DNA from: an uncultured Cellulophaga sp. | GTDB lineage: Bacteria > Bacteroidota > Bacteroidia > Flavobacteriales > Flavobacteriaceae | Assembly (NCBI GenBank): GCA_947492955.1 | Contig: CANLOV010000002.1 | Span: forward strand, 372,001 to 436,000 | DNA length: 64,000 nt | Direction: 5' to 3' | Part shown: positions 17,048-25,500 of the stretch, piece by piece | Position numbering within the stretch: position 1 is the first letter of the stretch | How the letters are laid out: each line of letters begins with the position of its first letter | The notes under the pieces: model-generated | Told to the model about the DNA's origin: nothing | Seen by the model: the letters and a program-made list of their open reading frames with translations, nothing else | Databases searched by the model: none | Program-made: the position numbers and the translations under genes

Positions 17048-17482
17048 ATGGAAGAAAGAAAACAAAAAAAATATGATCAAGCCTATTTAAGAATGGCTCA
17101 AGAGTGGGGTAAACTATCCTACTGCAAGCGCAAACAAGTAGGCGCCATTGTTGTAAAAAACAGAATGATCATTTCTGATGGTTACAACGGCACCCCTACA
17201 GGTTTTGATAATATTTGTGAGGACGATGAAGGTTATACCAAATGGTATGTTTTGCATGCCGAAGCAAATGCTATCTCTAAAGTAGCAGCTTCTACACAAT
17301 CTTGCAACGGTGCAACTTTATATATTACACTATCGCCTTGTAAAGAATGTAGCAAATTAATACACCAGTCTGGCATAAAACGTGTTGTATACGAAAACGA
17401 ATACAAAGATACATCGGGTTTAAAGTTTTTAGAAAAGGCAGGAGTAGAAATAATACATATGCCTGTAAAGGAGGATTCATAA
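17048..17482 (+). CDS. Deoxycytidylate (dCMP) deaminase family protein
   Basis: A 144-residue zinc deaminase. The zinc-binding and catalytic motifs are HAEANAIS (His70, Glu72) and SPCKECSKLI (Cys98, Cys101). The N-terminal KRKQVGAIVVKNRMIISDGYNGTP is characteristic of dCMP deaminases (ComEB type; quoted as two adjoining strands, KRKQVGAIVVKN and RMIISDGYNGTP). It converts dCMP to dUMP for thymidylate synthesis in the cytoplasm. It is 4 bases from the following CtpA-like protease gene, so both are co-transcribed. A short dyad CTTTGT-AAC-ACAAAG lies upstream at 16990-17004. Confidence 0.88.
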   Translation: MEERKQKKYDQAYLRMAQEWGKLSYCKRKQVGAIVVKNRMIISDGYNGTPTGFDNICEDDEGYTKWYVLHAEANAISKVAASTQSCNGATLYITLSPCKECSKLIHQSGIKRVVYENEYKDTSGLKFLEKAGVEIIHMPVKEDS

Positions 17483-17486
17483 TTAA

Positions 17487-19097
17487 ATGAAAAAAAAATA
17501 CACTTATTTATTACCAATTATAATTGCCTTTGCTTTAGCCATGGGTATCTTAATTGGTGGTAAACTTAATTTTAATGATAGTCCAGAAAAACTTTTTACT
17601 ACCAATTCTAAAAAAGATAAACTTAATAGATTAATAGATTATATTGATTATGAGTATGTAGACGATGTAAATACAGATAGTATTGTAGATGTTACTGTAA
17701 ATAATATTTTAGATAAGCTAGATCCGCATTCTGTATACATTCCTAAAAAAGAAATGGCAAAAATCTCTGAAAACATGAAAGGAGACTTTGTTGGTATCGG
17801 AGTTAACTTTTACATGTATAAAGATACTATTGCTGTTATTAGACCGGTGAAAGACGGTCCAAGTTTCTCTAAAGGCATAAAAGCAGGTGATAGAATACTA
17901 ATGGCTAATAACGATACATTGTTTGGGCAAAGAATGCCTAGTGATGTAATTGTAGATAAACTTAAAGGAAAAGAAGGTACTTCTGTAAAACTCAAAATAT
18001 ACAGACAACAACAAGACTCTACCTTTTCTGTTAATGTAAAAAGAGGAGTAATTCCTCTAAAAAGCGTAGACGCATACTATATGCTTACCTCCGAAATAGG
18101 ATACATAAAAGTAAATAGGTTTGCAGAATCTACCTATAAAGAATTTAAGCATGCACTAACTAGCCTATTAAAACAAGGAGCAAAAAAGCTAACCTTAGAT
18201 CTAAGAGACAACCCAGGTGGTTATTTAAGCATAGCTGAGCAAATGGCAGATGAGTTTTTAAAAGACGGAAAGCTTATTTTATTTACAAAAAACAAAAAAG
18301 GAAAAATAGAAAAATCGTTTGCTACAGATGAAGGCGATTTTGAAGATAAACCCATATATGTTTTAATAAATGAACGTTCTGCATCTGCCAGCGAAATTAT
18401 AGCAGGAGCATTACAAGACAATGATTTAGGTACTATTGTTGGCCGCCGTTCTTTTGGAAAAGGATTAGTGCAAAGAGAAATGGAATTGGGAGATGGTTCT
18501 TCTGTGCGCCTAACAATTTCTAGGTACTATACCCCTACTGGTCGGTCTATTCAAAAAACATATAAAAACGGAAATAAAGACTACTATAATAAATTTACAG
18601 AGCGCTACCATAATGGCGAACTTATTTCTGTAGATAGTATTAAAGTTGCCGATTCGCTAAAATTTACAACCCCTAAAGGAAAAGTTGTTTACGGTGGTGG
18701 CGGTATTATACCAGATATTTTTGTATCCATAGGATCTAATGAAGAAGAAGCCATAAAAAGCTTTGAAAACTTAGGATTCGTATCTAGGTTTGTTTTTGAA
18801 CACTTAGATGAAGATAGAGGTAGGTATGTAGATTACAACAAAGAAAACTTCACTACTTCTTTTTCTGTAGATGATATTCTGTTTGAAAACTTTATTAACT
18901 ATTCGGAACAATCTCCCGTTATTAAAAACTTAAGGCTACAATATTACGAAATGGAAGATGTTTTAAAACTATATATTAAAGCAGCTCTTGCAGAACAATT
19001 ATTCGATACTAATACTAGAGAAAAAATTAAAAGCAAAAACGATAAAATGCTTCAAAAAGTAATTGAAATTGATAGCATAGATTCTAGTAGTAATTAA
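17487..19097 (+). CDS. S41 family carboxy-terminal processing protease (CtpA-like)
   Basis: A 536-residue exported protease. One N-terminal membrane segment (about 7-25) acts as signal or anchor. A PDZ domain lies at about 95-185 (VGIGVNF, GIKAGDRIL). The S41 catalytic domain follows with the Ser-Lys dyad Ser300 in SASASEI and Lys325 in RRSFGKGLVQ, 25 residues apart as in E. coli Tsp. A C-terminal region of about 130 residues is specific to the Bacteroidota form. It cleaves proteins from their C-terminus in the periplasm. It is in a two-gene unit with the dCMP deaminase. Confidence 0.9.
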   Translation: MKKKYTYLLPIIIAFALAMGILIGGKLNFNDSPEKLFTTNSKKDKLNRLIDYIDYEYVDDVNTDSIVDVTVNNILDKLDPHSVYIPKKEMAKISENMKGDFVGIGVNFYMYKDTIAVIRPVKDGPSFSKGIKAGDRILMANNDTLFGQRMPSDVIVDKLKGKEGTSVKLKIYRQQQDSTFSVNVKRGVIPLKSVDAYYMLTSEIGYIKVNRFAESTYKEFKHALTSLLKQGAKKLTLDLRDNPGGYLSIAEQMADEFLKDGKLILFTKNKKGKIEKSFATDEGDFEDKPIYVLINERSASASEIIAGALQDNDLGTIVGRRSFGKGLVQREMELGDGSSVRLTISRYYTPTGRSIQKTYKNGNKDYYNKFTERYHNGELISVDSIKVADSLKFTTPKGKVVYGGGGIIPDIFVSIGSNEEEAIKSFENLGFVSRFVFEHLDEDRGRYVDYNKENFTTSFSVDDILFENFINYSEQSPVIKNLRLQYYEMEDVLKLYIKAALAEQLFDTNTREKIKSKNDKMLQKVIEIDSIDSSSN

Positions 19098-19099
19098 GA

Positions 19100-19306
19100 C
19101 TACTTATCCTCCTCTACCTTTTTTTGTATTTTCTTAGATGTATTGTAAATTAACAGTAATACAATAGCACAAAGTGATGCAAAAACACCTATTAAAGCAA
19201 TAAGACTATTACCTTCTAATGGGTTTTCTAAATCAATTAACGTACAATTATATACAATAAGTCCAATTGCTAAAACAATAAGAATAATAGATAAAGCTTT
19301 ATTCAT
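19100..19306 (-). CDS. Small two-helix membrane protein
   Basis: A 68-residue protein with two hydrophobic helices (about 5-24 and 36-55), a short loop and a lysine-rich C-terminal tail. No family motif was recognised. It is 10 bases downstream of the marC-type gene on the same strand, and together they look like a small membrane-protein operon. Its stop lies 2 bases from the stop of the convergent protease gene. The tight packing and codon use support a real gene. Confidence 0.6.
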   Translation of the reverse strand: MNKALSIILIVLAIGLIVYNCTLIDLENPLEGNSLIALIGVFASLCAIVLLLIYNTSKKIQKKVEEDK

Positions 19307-19316
19307 AATAGTAAAT

Positions 19317-19898
19317 TTACCCTCTTATAAAAAGTTGATTAATATTTGCTGCAAATAATTTAACAGCAATAGCCAACAAAATTACACCAAAAACCTTACG
19401 AATAACACTTAATCCATTTTTTCCCAACAATTTTTCTACTCTCTTAGAAAATTTTAATACCAAATACACAAAAATGATATTAATAATTATGGCTACAATA
19501 ATATTTTCTACATAATATTCTGCTCTTAGAGATAATAAGGTGGTAATAGTTCCTGCTCCTGCTATTAAGGGAAAAGCAATAGGAACAATAGAAGCACTTT
19601 CTGGTTCTTCATCTTTATACAAGGTAATTCCTAAAATCATTTCTAAGGCTAAAAATAACAATACAAAAGATCCAGCAACGGCAAAAGAATTAACATCAAT
19701 CCCAATTAATTTTAAAATTTCTTCGCCAATAAAAAGAAACGCAATCATAATACAAGCCGATACAATAGAAGCTTTCTCGGATTGTATATGTCCTACTTTA
19801 TTTCTAAGACTAATAATAATTGGAATACTTCCTACAATATCTATAACTGCAAAAAGAACCATACTAACAGTAATAATCTCTTTAAAATCAAAATTCAT
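19317..19898 (-). CDS. MarC family integral membrane protein
   Basis: A 193-residue protein with six hydrophobic helices and the MarC signatures DIVGSIPIIISLRNK near the N-terminus, IVPIAFPLIAGAGTITTLLSL in the middle (about 105-125; quoted in part as FPLIAGAGTITTLLSL) and RKVFGVILLAIAVKLFAANI at the end. MarC-type proteins (UPF0056) are inner-membrane proteins of unknown transport function. A small two-helix membrane protein gene follows. The old link to multiple antibiotic resistance is not supported for the family. Confidence 0.85.
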   Translation of the reverse strand: MNFDFKEIITVSMVLFAVIDIVGSIPIIISLRNKVGHIQSEKASIVSACIMIAFLFIGEEILKLIGIDVNSFAVAGSFVLLFLALEMILGITLYKDEEPESASIVPIAFPLIAGAGTITTLLSLRAEYYVENIIVAIIINIIFVYLVLKFSKRVEKLLGKNGLSVIRKVFGVILLAIAVKLFAANINQLFIRG

Positions 19899-19964
19899 AT
19901 GCTATAAGTTTTAATTTTAACCTAAGGTACGCTATAAAAACTACAATAATAATATGTTAGATAG

Positions 19965-19972
19965 TATCTTTG
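19965..19972 (+). promoter_or_regulatory. -7 promoter element of the DUF3109 gene
   Basis: TATCTTTG, a perfect TAnnTTTG match, 19 bases before the ATG at 19992. Confidence 0.5.
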
Positions 19973-19991
19973 CGTACTTAATTTAGTGTGT

Positions 19992-20564
19992 ATGTTTCAA
20001 TTAGGAAAAACATTAGTATCTGAAGAAATTATTGAGAATGATTTTGTTTGCAATTTAAGTGCATGTAAAGGAGCTTGTTGTGTAGATGGCAATGCTGGCG
20101 CTCCTGTTGAGGATAATGAAACTGAGATATTAGTAGATATATTTAATGATGTAAAACCATTTTTACGTCCAGAAGGCATTAAAGAAATTAACGAACAGGG
20201 TGCTTTTATAAAAGGTGAAGATGGAGAATGGGAAACACCATTAGTTAACGGAAGTGAGTGTGCTTATGTTGTTTTTTCAGAAAGTGGCATTACAAAATGT
20301 GGTATAGAAGAAGCTTATAATTCAGGAGCTATTACATGGAAAAAACCAATATCTTGCCACATGTACCCTATTAGAACTAGAAAATACACAGATTTTACAG
20401 CAGTAAATTACCATAAATGGGAAATTTGCGATGATGCTTGCTCCCTTGGCAAAGAATTACAAGTGCCTATATATAAATTTGTAAAAGAGGCTTTAATTAG
20501 AAAGTTTGGAGAGGCTTGGTATACTGAATTAGAAGAAGTGGCAAAAGAACATTCTAAATCGTAG
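19992..20564 (+). CDS. DUF3109 family cysteine-rich protein
   Basis: A 190-residue protein starting MFQLGKTLVSEEII; a GTG two codons upstream is less likely. The conserved cysteines are CNLSACKGACCVDG near residue 19, then CAYVVF, KCGIEEAY, SCHMYPIR and CDDACSLG. This arrangement matches DUF3109 and resembles the zinc or Fe-S-binding YkgJ group. It is a soluble protein of unknown function. It converges on the histidine kinase gene, the last 11 bases overlapping it. A consensus -7 element precedes it. Confidence 0.82.
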   Translation: MFQLGKTLVSEEIIENDFVCNLSACKGACCVDGNAGAPVEDNETEILVDIFNDVKPFLRPEGIKEINEQGAFIKGEDGEWETPLVNGSECAYVVFSESGITKCGIEEAYNSGAITWKKPISCHMYPIRTRKYTDFTAVNYHKWEICDDACSLGKELQVPIYKFVKEALIRKFGEAWYTELEEVAKEHSKS

Positions 20565-22485
20565 GTAAGTAGAGCGATACTTTTGTTCCTAAAGGCTTTT
20601 TATTATCATCATATAAGTCACTAATCTCAACTTCAAAAGAGTTTTGATAATCTTTAGAAAAATTAGACAAACGTTCTTTGGTAATATCTATACCCACAGA
20701 TTTACGCTTTAATAATTTACTTTTCTTTATTTTCTCAGAAGCATCTCTTCCTACCCCATTATCTATAATAGAAATTTCAGTAAAATAATCGTTATGCTTA
20801 CGCACCTGCAAACGAATCTGTTTTTCCCCCTCCTTTGTAGATAATCCGTGCCATAAAGAGTTTTCTAAAAAGGGTTGTAAAATTAAAGATGGAATTTTTA
20901 TATTATTAGCATCTATATCTTTATCTATATTAATTGCAAAATTAATTTCATTTGAAAACCTAATATTTTCGATATTCATATATAACTCTACTGTCTCTAA
21001 TTCTTCTGCCAAAGAAATTTCTTTTAAGGAAGAAGCTTCTAAAATTTTACGAATTAATTTAGAAAACTTGTTTAAATAATAAACAGCATTCTTCTTTTCA
21101 TTATTTATAATATATAATTTAATAGAATTTAATGAATTGAATAAAAAATGAGGGTTCATTTGACTTCGGAGCATTGTTTGCTCTAAGGTTAGTAATTTTT
21201 TATCATTTTTTAATTGGTATTGTCTATATAAAATATAGAGAATACCCGCTAATAAAAGCAATACAATACTACTAACTACTAATGAGGTTTTATTTTTTTG
21301 AAGCTGTAATTTTACAATCTCGTTTTCCTTTGCTAATACTTTTATCTGATTATTTTTCTTCTCGGTATCATACCTTATAATCATGTCATTAACATACCTA
21401 ATATTACGTTCATTAGATATCTCTTTATCAAATTTTTCTGCATTTTTATAATAATTTAAAGCACTAGCATAATTACCTCTTTCTTTAGACAAATCGGATA
21501 ATAAATTATAGGCTTTATACTTTTTTCTTGGTAAATTATATTTTTTTGCCAATGCTAAACCTTTAGACAAAAATTCTTCCGATTTATTATATCGTTTTAA
21601 ATTTAAAAGAGCCCAACCATAATTAATACACACCGCTGCAGTTATATATTGATCACCTAATTTATTTGCAGCAACAAGGTTTTTCTTTAATATATCTAAA
21701 GCTTTATCTGGTGATTTCTGCTTAATAAGAACCTGAGCAATTCTATTATTACATATAATAATACCCTTTTCAGAATTTATCTGCTGATTATAACGCAATG
21801 ATATTCTATAATTTTTTAAAGCTTCTTCTATTTTATTTTGTTCCTCCAAACACTTTCCTACATTCTGGTAATTAATAGCTATACCTAATGTATTTCCTAA
21901 TTCGTCTTCTAATTTTAAAGATTTTTTAAAATAGGTAATAGCTAAATCGTATTGCTTTAACACCTCATAAATATTACCTATACTATTTAAAGATACATTA
22001 ATACTTCTCTTTAATCCATCAGAAGGGTTCTTTATAGTCTCTGCTAACTCTAACGCTTCATGGTTATATTCTAAAGCTGTTTTTATAGCATCTGTTTTTC
22101 TATATGCTACTCCTAACATGTTAAGACTATAAACTCTAAATTCTAAACTTTTAATTTTATTAGCTATATCTAAAGCATTCTTATGAAAATATATAGCCTT
22201 TTTAAACTGAGAAATATTTCTATAACTAGTACCTAACTGATTATAAGAATACATTTGACCTTCCAGATAATTCCTTTCTATCGACCTATTAACTACATAG
22301 CGCATTAATGTTGTATCTCTCCTACTAGATCTTAAAACCGAATCAATACCAGCATAAGTAGTAGGAGCACGTTGTATTAAATTATCAACATTATTTATAA
22401 ACTCTTTAGGTATTTCTTGCGCATTACCTAATTTTAAAAAAAGTATCGCTATAAATGCTATTGTTGTAATACTAAATCTACTCAT
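20554..22485 (-). CDS. TPR sensor histidine kinase of the LytS/YehU type
   Basis: A 643-residue protein. A signal peptide (about 1-22) is followed by about 300 residues of tetratricopeptide repeats (for example AYRKTDAIKTALEYNHEALEL), then a transmembrane helix at about 403-420, a short coiled-coil linker, the His_kinase domain with the phosphoacceptor in MLRSQMNPHFLFNSL, and an ATPase domain with N box (LENSLWHGL), DNGVGRD and GTKVSLYLP. It would sense an extracytoplasmic signal through the TPR array and phosphorylate the LytTR regulator encoded next to it; only 1 base separates the two genes. Confidence 0.88.
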   Translation of the reverse strand: MSRFSITTIAFIAILFLKLGNAQEIPKEFINNVDNLIQRAPTTYAGIDSVLRSSRRDTTLMRYVVNRSIERNYLEGQMYSYNQLGTSYRNISQFKKAIYFHKNALDIANKIKSLEFRVYSLNMLGVAYRKTDAIKTALEYNHEALELAETIKNPSDGLKRSINVSLNSIGNIYEVLKQYDLAITYFKKSLKLEDELGNTLGIAINYQNVGKCLEEQNKIEEALKNYRISLRYNQQINSEKGIIICNNRIAQVLIKQKSPDKALDILKKNLVAANKLGDQYITAAVCINYGWALLNLKRYNKSEEFLSKGLALAKKYNLPRKKYKAYNLLSDLSKERGNYASALNYYKNAEKFDKEISNERNIRYVNDMIIRYDTEKKNNQIKVLAKENEIVKLQLQKNKTSLVVSSIVLLLLAGILYILYRQYQLKNDKKLLTLEQTMLRSQMNPHFLFNSLNSIKLYIINNEKKNAVYYLNKFSKLIRKILEASSLKEISLAEELETVELYMNIENIRFSNEINFAINIDKDIDANNIKIPSLILQPFLENSLWHGLSTKEGEKQIRLQVRKHNDYFTEISIIDNGVGRDASEKIKKSKLLKRKSVGIDITKERLSNFSKDYQNSFEVEISDLYDDNKKPLGTKVSLYLPTI

Positions 22486-22486
22486 A

Positions 22487-23221
22487 CTACAGCAAATCTA
22501 AAAAATCTGATTTTTTCTGTCTAGACACAGGAATTTTATGGTTAGATTTTAGAATAACATAACCATCAGTTTTTATAAACTCTTTTATTTTATTTAAATT
22601 AATAATATATGAATTATGTATTCTAAAAAAAGAGTTTTCGGGAAGTAATTCGTTAACCTCTTTAAGCTTTTTAGTTAACAATATTTTTTGCCCATTTTCT
22701 AAATAAATAGTACTATAATTACCATCTGATGCGGCATATAAAATATCTTCATCTTCTAAAAACAACAACTTGCCATCAGTATTAATGGTAATTTTTTTAT
22801 GTAAGGAATTGGCATTAAAATTCAACAAAATATGTTCTAACTTTTCAGAAGTATTATTTTTTAAATTGTATTTTTTAATTTTCTGTATCGTTATATCTAA
22901 ATCATCTGAGTCTATAGGTTTTAACAAATAATCTATAGCTTCATTCTTAATCGCTTTTATAGCATATTGATTGTAAGCAGTAGTTATAACTATAGGGAAA
23001 TTTTTATTTTTTAATTTTTGAATAAATTGAAAACCGTCCATGGTAGGCATTTCAATATCTAAAAAAAGACAATCAGGTGTTTTTTTTTCTAGATAATCTA
23101 AGGCTTCTAATGGATTTGTAAATGATGCTATTACTTTAATTTCATCACTGAAATTAGTTAACTCCCAAGAAAGACTTTGGAGTGCTTTTATTTCATCATC
23201 TACTATTACAGCTTCTATCAT
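22487..23221 (-). CDS. LytTR response regulator
   Basis: A 244-residue response regulator. The receiver domain (1-120) carries the acidic pair VDDE, the phospho-acceptor Asp55 in CLFLDIEMPTMDG, a Thr in VVITTAYN-type motif and the Lys of LLKPI. The LytTR DNA-binding domain occupies about 145-244 with FFRIHNSYIINLNKI and the final IPVSRQKKSDF. It is the first gene of a two-gene unit with the TPR histidine kinase. Targets are unknown; the large gap upstream, with a small membrane-protein reading frame, is a candidate. Confidence 0.88.
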   Translation of the reverse strand: MIEAVIVDDEIKALQSLSWELTNFSDEIKVIASFTNPLEALDYLEKKTPDCLFLDIEMPTMDGFQFIQKLKNKNFPIVITTAYNQYAIKAIKNEAIDYLLKPIDSDDLDITIQKIKKYNLKNNTSEKLEHILLNFNANSLHKKITINTDGKLLFLEDEDILYAASDGNYSTIYLENGQKILLTKKLKEVNELLPENSFFRIHNSYIINLNKIKEFIKTDGYVILKSNHKIPVSRQKKSDFLDLL

Positions 23222-23537
23222 ATCTTAAGCAAATTAATCAAAAATAATATAATGATGGTGAATGGTATTAAAATATGTATTAATGGAACTTCTAACAGTA
23301 TAGTCTGCCACAAAACAAATAAATTCGGCACAACGTTATATGTTTATTTCTCAATTATATAGCCAAAAATTATACGATTACAGAAATTAAGGAACGTATA
23401 TTTTTCTCTATTTATACAAAAAACAATACTATTTGTACATCTAAGCAACTTACACATAATAGATTACTATAATTTTAGACTCCCCAGAACATTTTAAAAA
23501 CACGATTAAAAATTTTAGTTAATTATAAATAAAAATC

Positions 23538-23699
23538 ATGCGGAAATCCATTATTTTATTTTTGATACTATTACTTGTTTTAGTTCTCACTGTAATAACT
23601 GACACCAAAAAAACGTTATCTTCTAAGAGTACTGTTGATATCGAAAAAACCAATTCCAATAATTACCTATCAACAACACTAAAACAAACAGCTTATTAA
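23538..23699 (+). CDS. Candidate small membrane or secreted protein (53 aa)
   Basis: An open frame from ATG to taa with an N-terminal MRK followed by a hydrophobic run (residues 4-19, IILFLILLLVLVLTVI) and a polar Ser/Thr/Lys-rich tail ending in KQTAY. The hydropathy is that of a small membrane-anchored or secreted peptide and the frame is not explained by another gene. It is divergent from the LytTR regulator and stands alone in a 1.2 kb gap. No homologue or RBS is evident to me, so coding status is likely but unproven. Confidence 0.5.
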   Translation: MRKSIILFLILLLVLVLTVITDTKKTLSSKSTVDIEKTNSNNYLSTTLKQTAY

Positions 23700-23942
23700 C
23701 ATAATAATAACATACCTTAACTTCTATTGAGAAATGTTATAATTACTGGTTATTCAACGAATAAAAAAATAAAATATTAACTATTTTGTAAGATAAATGC
23801 AAAAGAGTTGTAATCATAAGGGGGTTTTAATTAAAAATATAGTTATTTTTGCAACTCCCCCAATTTTTATTATAAAATATAAAATTTATCTCTTCTTTAT
23901 TATTATTTGCGAATTAAGCAATTATAAAGAATAGTTATAATA

Positions 23943-24182
23943 TTTATGAAACTGTCAAACTTTGTACGACCTTAGGATAGTGCGTTAAAAAAAGAACGTT
24001 GCTTTGTTGAAAAACAGCCTTCCGATGGAATTACACTAAATTAAACAACCAAACCAATACGTTGTTTTGGACATATTGATTTTCTAGGTTTCGGGGGAAC
24101 TACCTATGATCAAAGAGTTTAATTACAGTAATTACAAATTTTGATGAATCGGACGGGTCGTACTGTTTGGCGGTATCATAAA
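23943..24182 (+). ncRNA. Candidate structured noncoding RNA of unknown family
   Basis: The ends pair over almost 27 bases: TTTATG with CATAAA (24177-24182), CTGTCAAAC (23952-23960) with GTTTGGCGG (24165-24173), and GTACGACC (23964-23971) with GGTCGTAC (24156-24163). A further inner stem pairs AGGATAGT (23974-23981) with ACTACCT (24099-24105, one bulge). The inside holds local hairpins: CGTT/AACG, GCT..GTT-GAAA-AACAGC, TTCC-GAT-GGAA, CCAAAC/GTTTTGG, and TAATT/AATTA flanked by ATCAAA/TTTGAT. G+C is higher than in the flanks and no reading frame fits. The strand is not settled; plus is taken because it precedes nrdB. A 6S-like or other known RNA is possible. Confidence 0.55.
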
Positions 24183-24194
24183 ATTAATATTAAA

Positions 24195-24323
24195 TATCTT
24201 TCATTCTCCAAAAAACACAATAAACATCACTTGCTAACTTAGATTTCAACATTATGTGTTAAAAACTTTGTATTGAAATTGATAATTTTCTCCTTAAAAA
24301 TTGACCATATTTTTTCATCTTTG
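24195..24323 (+). promoter_or_regulatory. Probable nrdB leader and promoter region
   Basis: Two near-consensus -7 elements lie here, TATCTTTC (24195-24202) and CATCTTTG (24316-24323); either could start nrdB transcription. A 14-base direct repeat, AAAAACACAATAAA, occurs at 24211-24224 and again at 24368-24381 just before the ATG. No clear NrdR box palindrome was recognised. Confidence 0.35.
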
Positions 24324-24384
24324 TTAAAGACAAGAGACAAGGATTTTTTCTCCTTCACCACTTATACAAAAACACAATAAAACT

Positions 24385-25371
24385 ATGTCAGTAGCAGTAG
24401 AGCCTATTTTGGAAGAAAATGAAGATCGTTTTGTAATATTCCCTATAAAACATGATGATTTATGGGAGTGGTATAAAAAATGTGAGGCTTGTTTCTGGAC
24501 TGCTGAAGAAATAGATTTACACGAAGACCTTAACGACTGGAACAATAAATTAAGTGATGATGAGCGTTACTTTATAAAACACATATTAGCTTTCTTTGCA
24601 GCTTCTGATGGTATTGTAAACGAAAACTTAGCAGAAAATTTTGTTAGTGAAGTACAATATGCTGAAGCTAAATTTTTCTATGGTTTCCAAATAATGATGG
24701 AAAACATACACTCTGAAACTTACTCGTTATTAATTGATACTTATGTTAAGGATGAGAAAGAAAAAAATCAGTTATTTAAAGCAATAGAAAACTTTCCTGC
24801 AATTAAAAAGAAAGCAGATTGGGCTTTAAACTGGATAGAATCTCCAAGTTTTGCAGAACGATTAATTGCTTTTGCTGCAGTTGAAGGCATCTTCTTTTCA
24901 GGAGCATTTTGTTCTATTTTCTGGTTAAAGAAAAGAGGGCTTTTACCTGGATTAACTTTTTCTAACGAATTAATATCAAGAGATGAAGGTATGCATTGCG
25001 ATTACGCTGTACACCTACATAACAATCACTTAATAAATAAAGTTTCAAAAGAGCGTATTACCGAAATTTTGGTAGACGCTTTAGATATAGAAAGAGAATT
25101 TATTACAGAATCTCTTCCTGCAAGTCTTATTGGAATGAATGCCAAATTAATGACCCAATATCTTGAGTTTGTAACGGATCGTTTATTAGTAGAATTAGGC
25201 TGCGATAAAGTATACAATTCTACAAATCCGTTCGATTTTATGGATATGATTTCTCTCCAAGGGAAAACAAATTTCTTTGAAAAACGTGTGTCTGAATATC
25301 AAAAAGCAGGCGTTTTGAAAAATGATGATGACGAAGATGCTCAGAAAATTAGTTTCGACGCAGACTTCTAA
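24385..25371 (+). CDS. nrdB: Class Ia ribonucleotide reductase, beta subunit
   Basis: A 328-residue R2 protein most like the eukaryotic-type class Ia small subunits, with the stretch [20 protein letters not shown]. The diiron ligands and radical tyrosine fit mouse R2 by spacing: Asp75, Glu106, His109, Tyr113 (radical), Glu167, Glu201 and His204. It houses the stable tyrosyl radical needed by NrdA to reduce ribonucleoside diphosphates to deoxy forms. nrdA follows 129 bases downstream on the same strand. The ATG start matches the expected N-terminus. Confidence 0.94.
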   Translation: MSVAVEPILEENEDRFVIFPIKHDDLWEWYKKCEACFWTAEEIDLHEDLNDWNNKLSDDERYFIKHILAFFAASDGIVNENLAENFVSEVQYAEAKFFYGFQIMMENIHSETYSLLIDTYVKDEKEKNQLFKAIENFPAIKKKADWALNWIESPSFAERLIAFAAVEGIFFSGAFCSIFWLKKRGLLPGLTFSNELISRDEGMHCDYAVHLHNNHLINKVSKERITEILVDALDIEREFITESLPASLIGMNAKLMTQYLEFVTDRLLVELGCDKVYNSTNPFDFMDMISLQGKTNFFEKRVSEYQKAGVLKNDDDEDAQKISFDADF

Positions 25372-25500
25372 AACATTACAATCTATTAATACCTTTTTGG
25401 AGTAATCCAAAATAGGTTTTTACAAATTACCATCAAATTGTTAAGCCCTCAAAAGGCTTGACCTAGATAACGTATCACTTATAAAAAACAATTGTAGCAC

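Noticed and set aside
23820-23862. GGGGG...CCCCC pairing as a terminator before the structured RNA
   Set aside because: The arms are separated by an AT-rich spacer of more than 25 bases, and the second arm follows a TATTTTTG -7-like motif; too weak to call.
24091-24110. Possible tRNA-like TΨC arm (tttcggggg) in the structured element
   Set aside because: No acceptor stem, anticodon arm or CCA fits, and no tRNA was found anywhere in the window.
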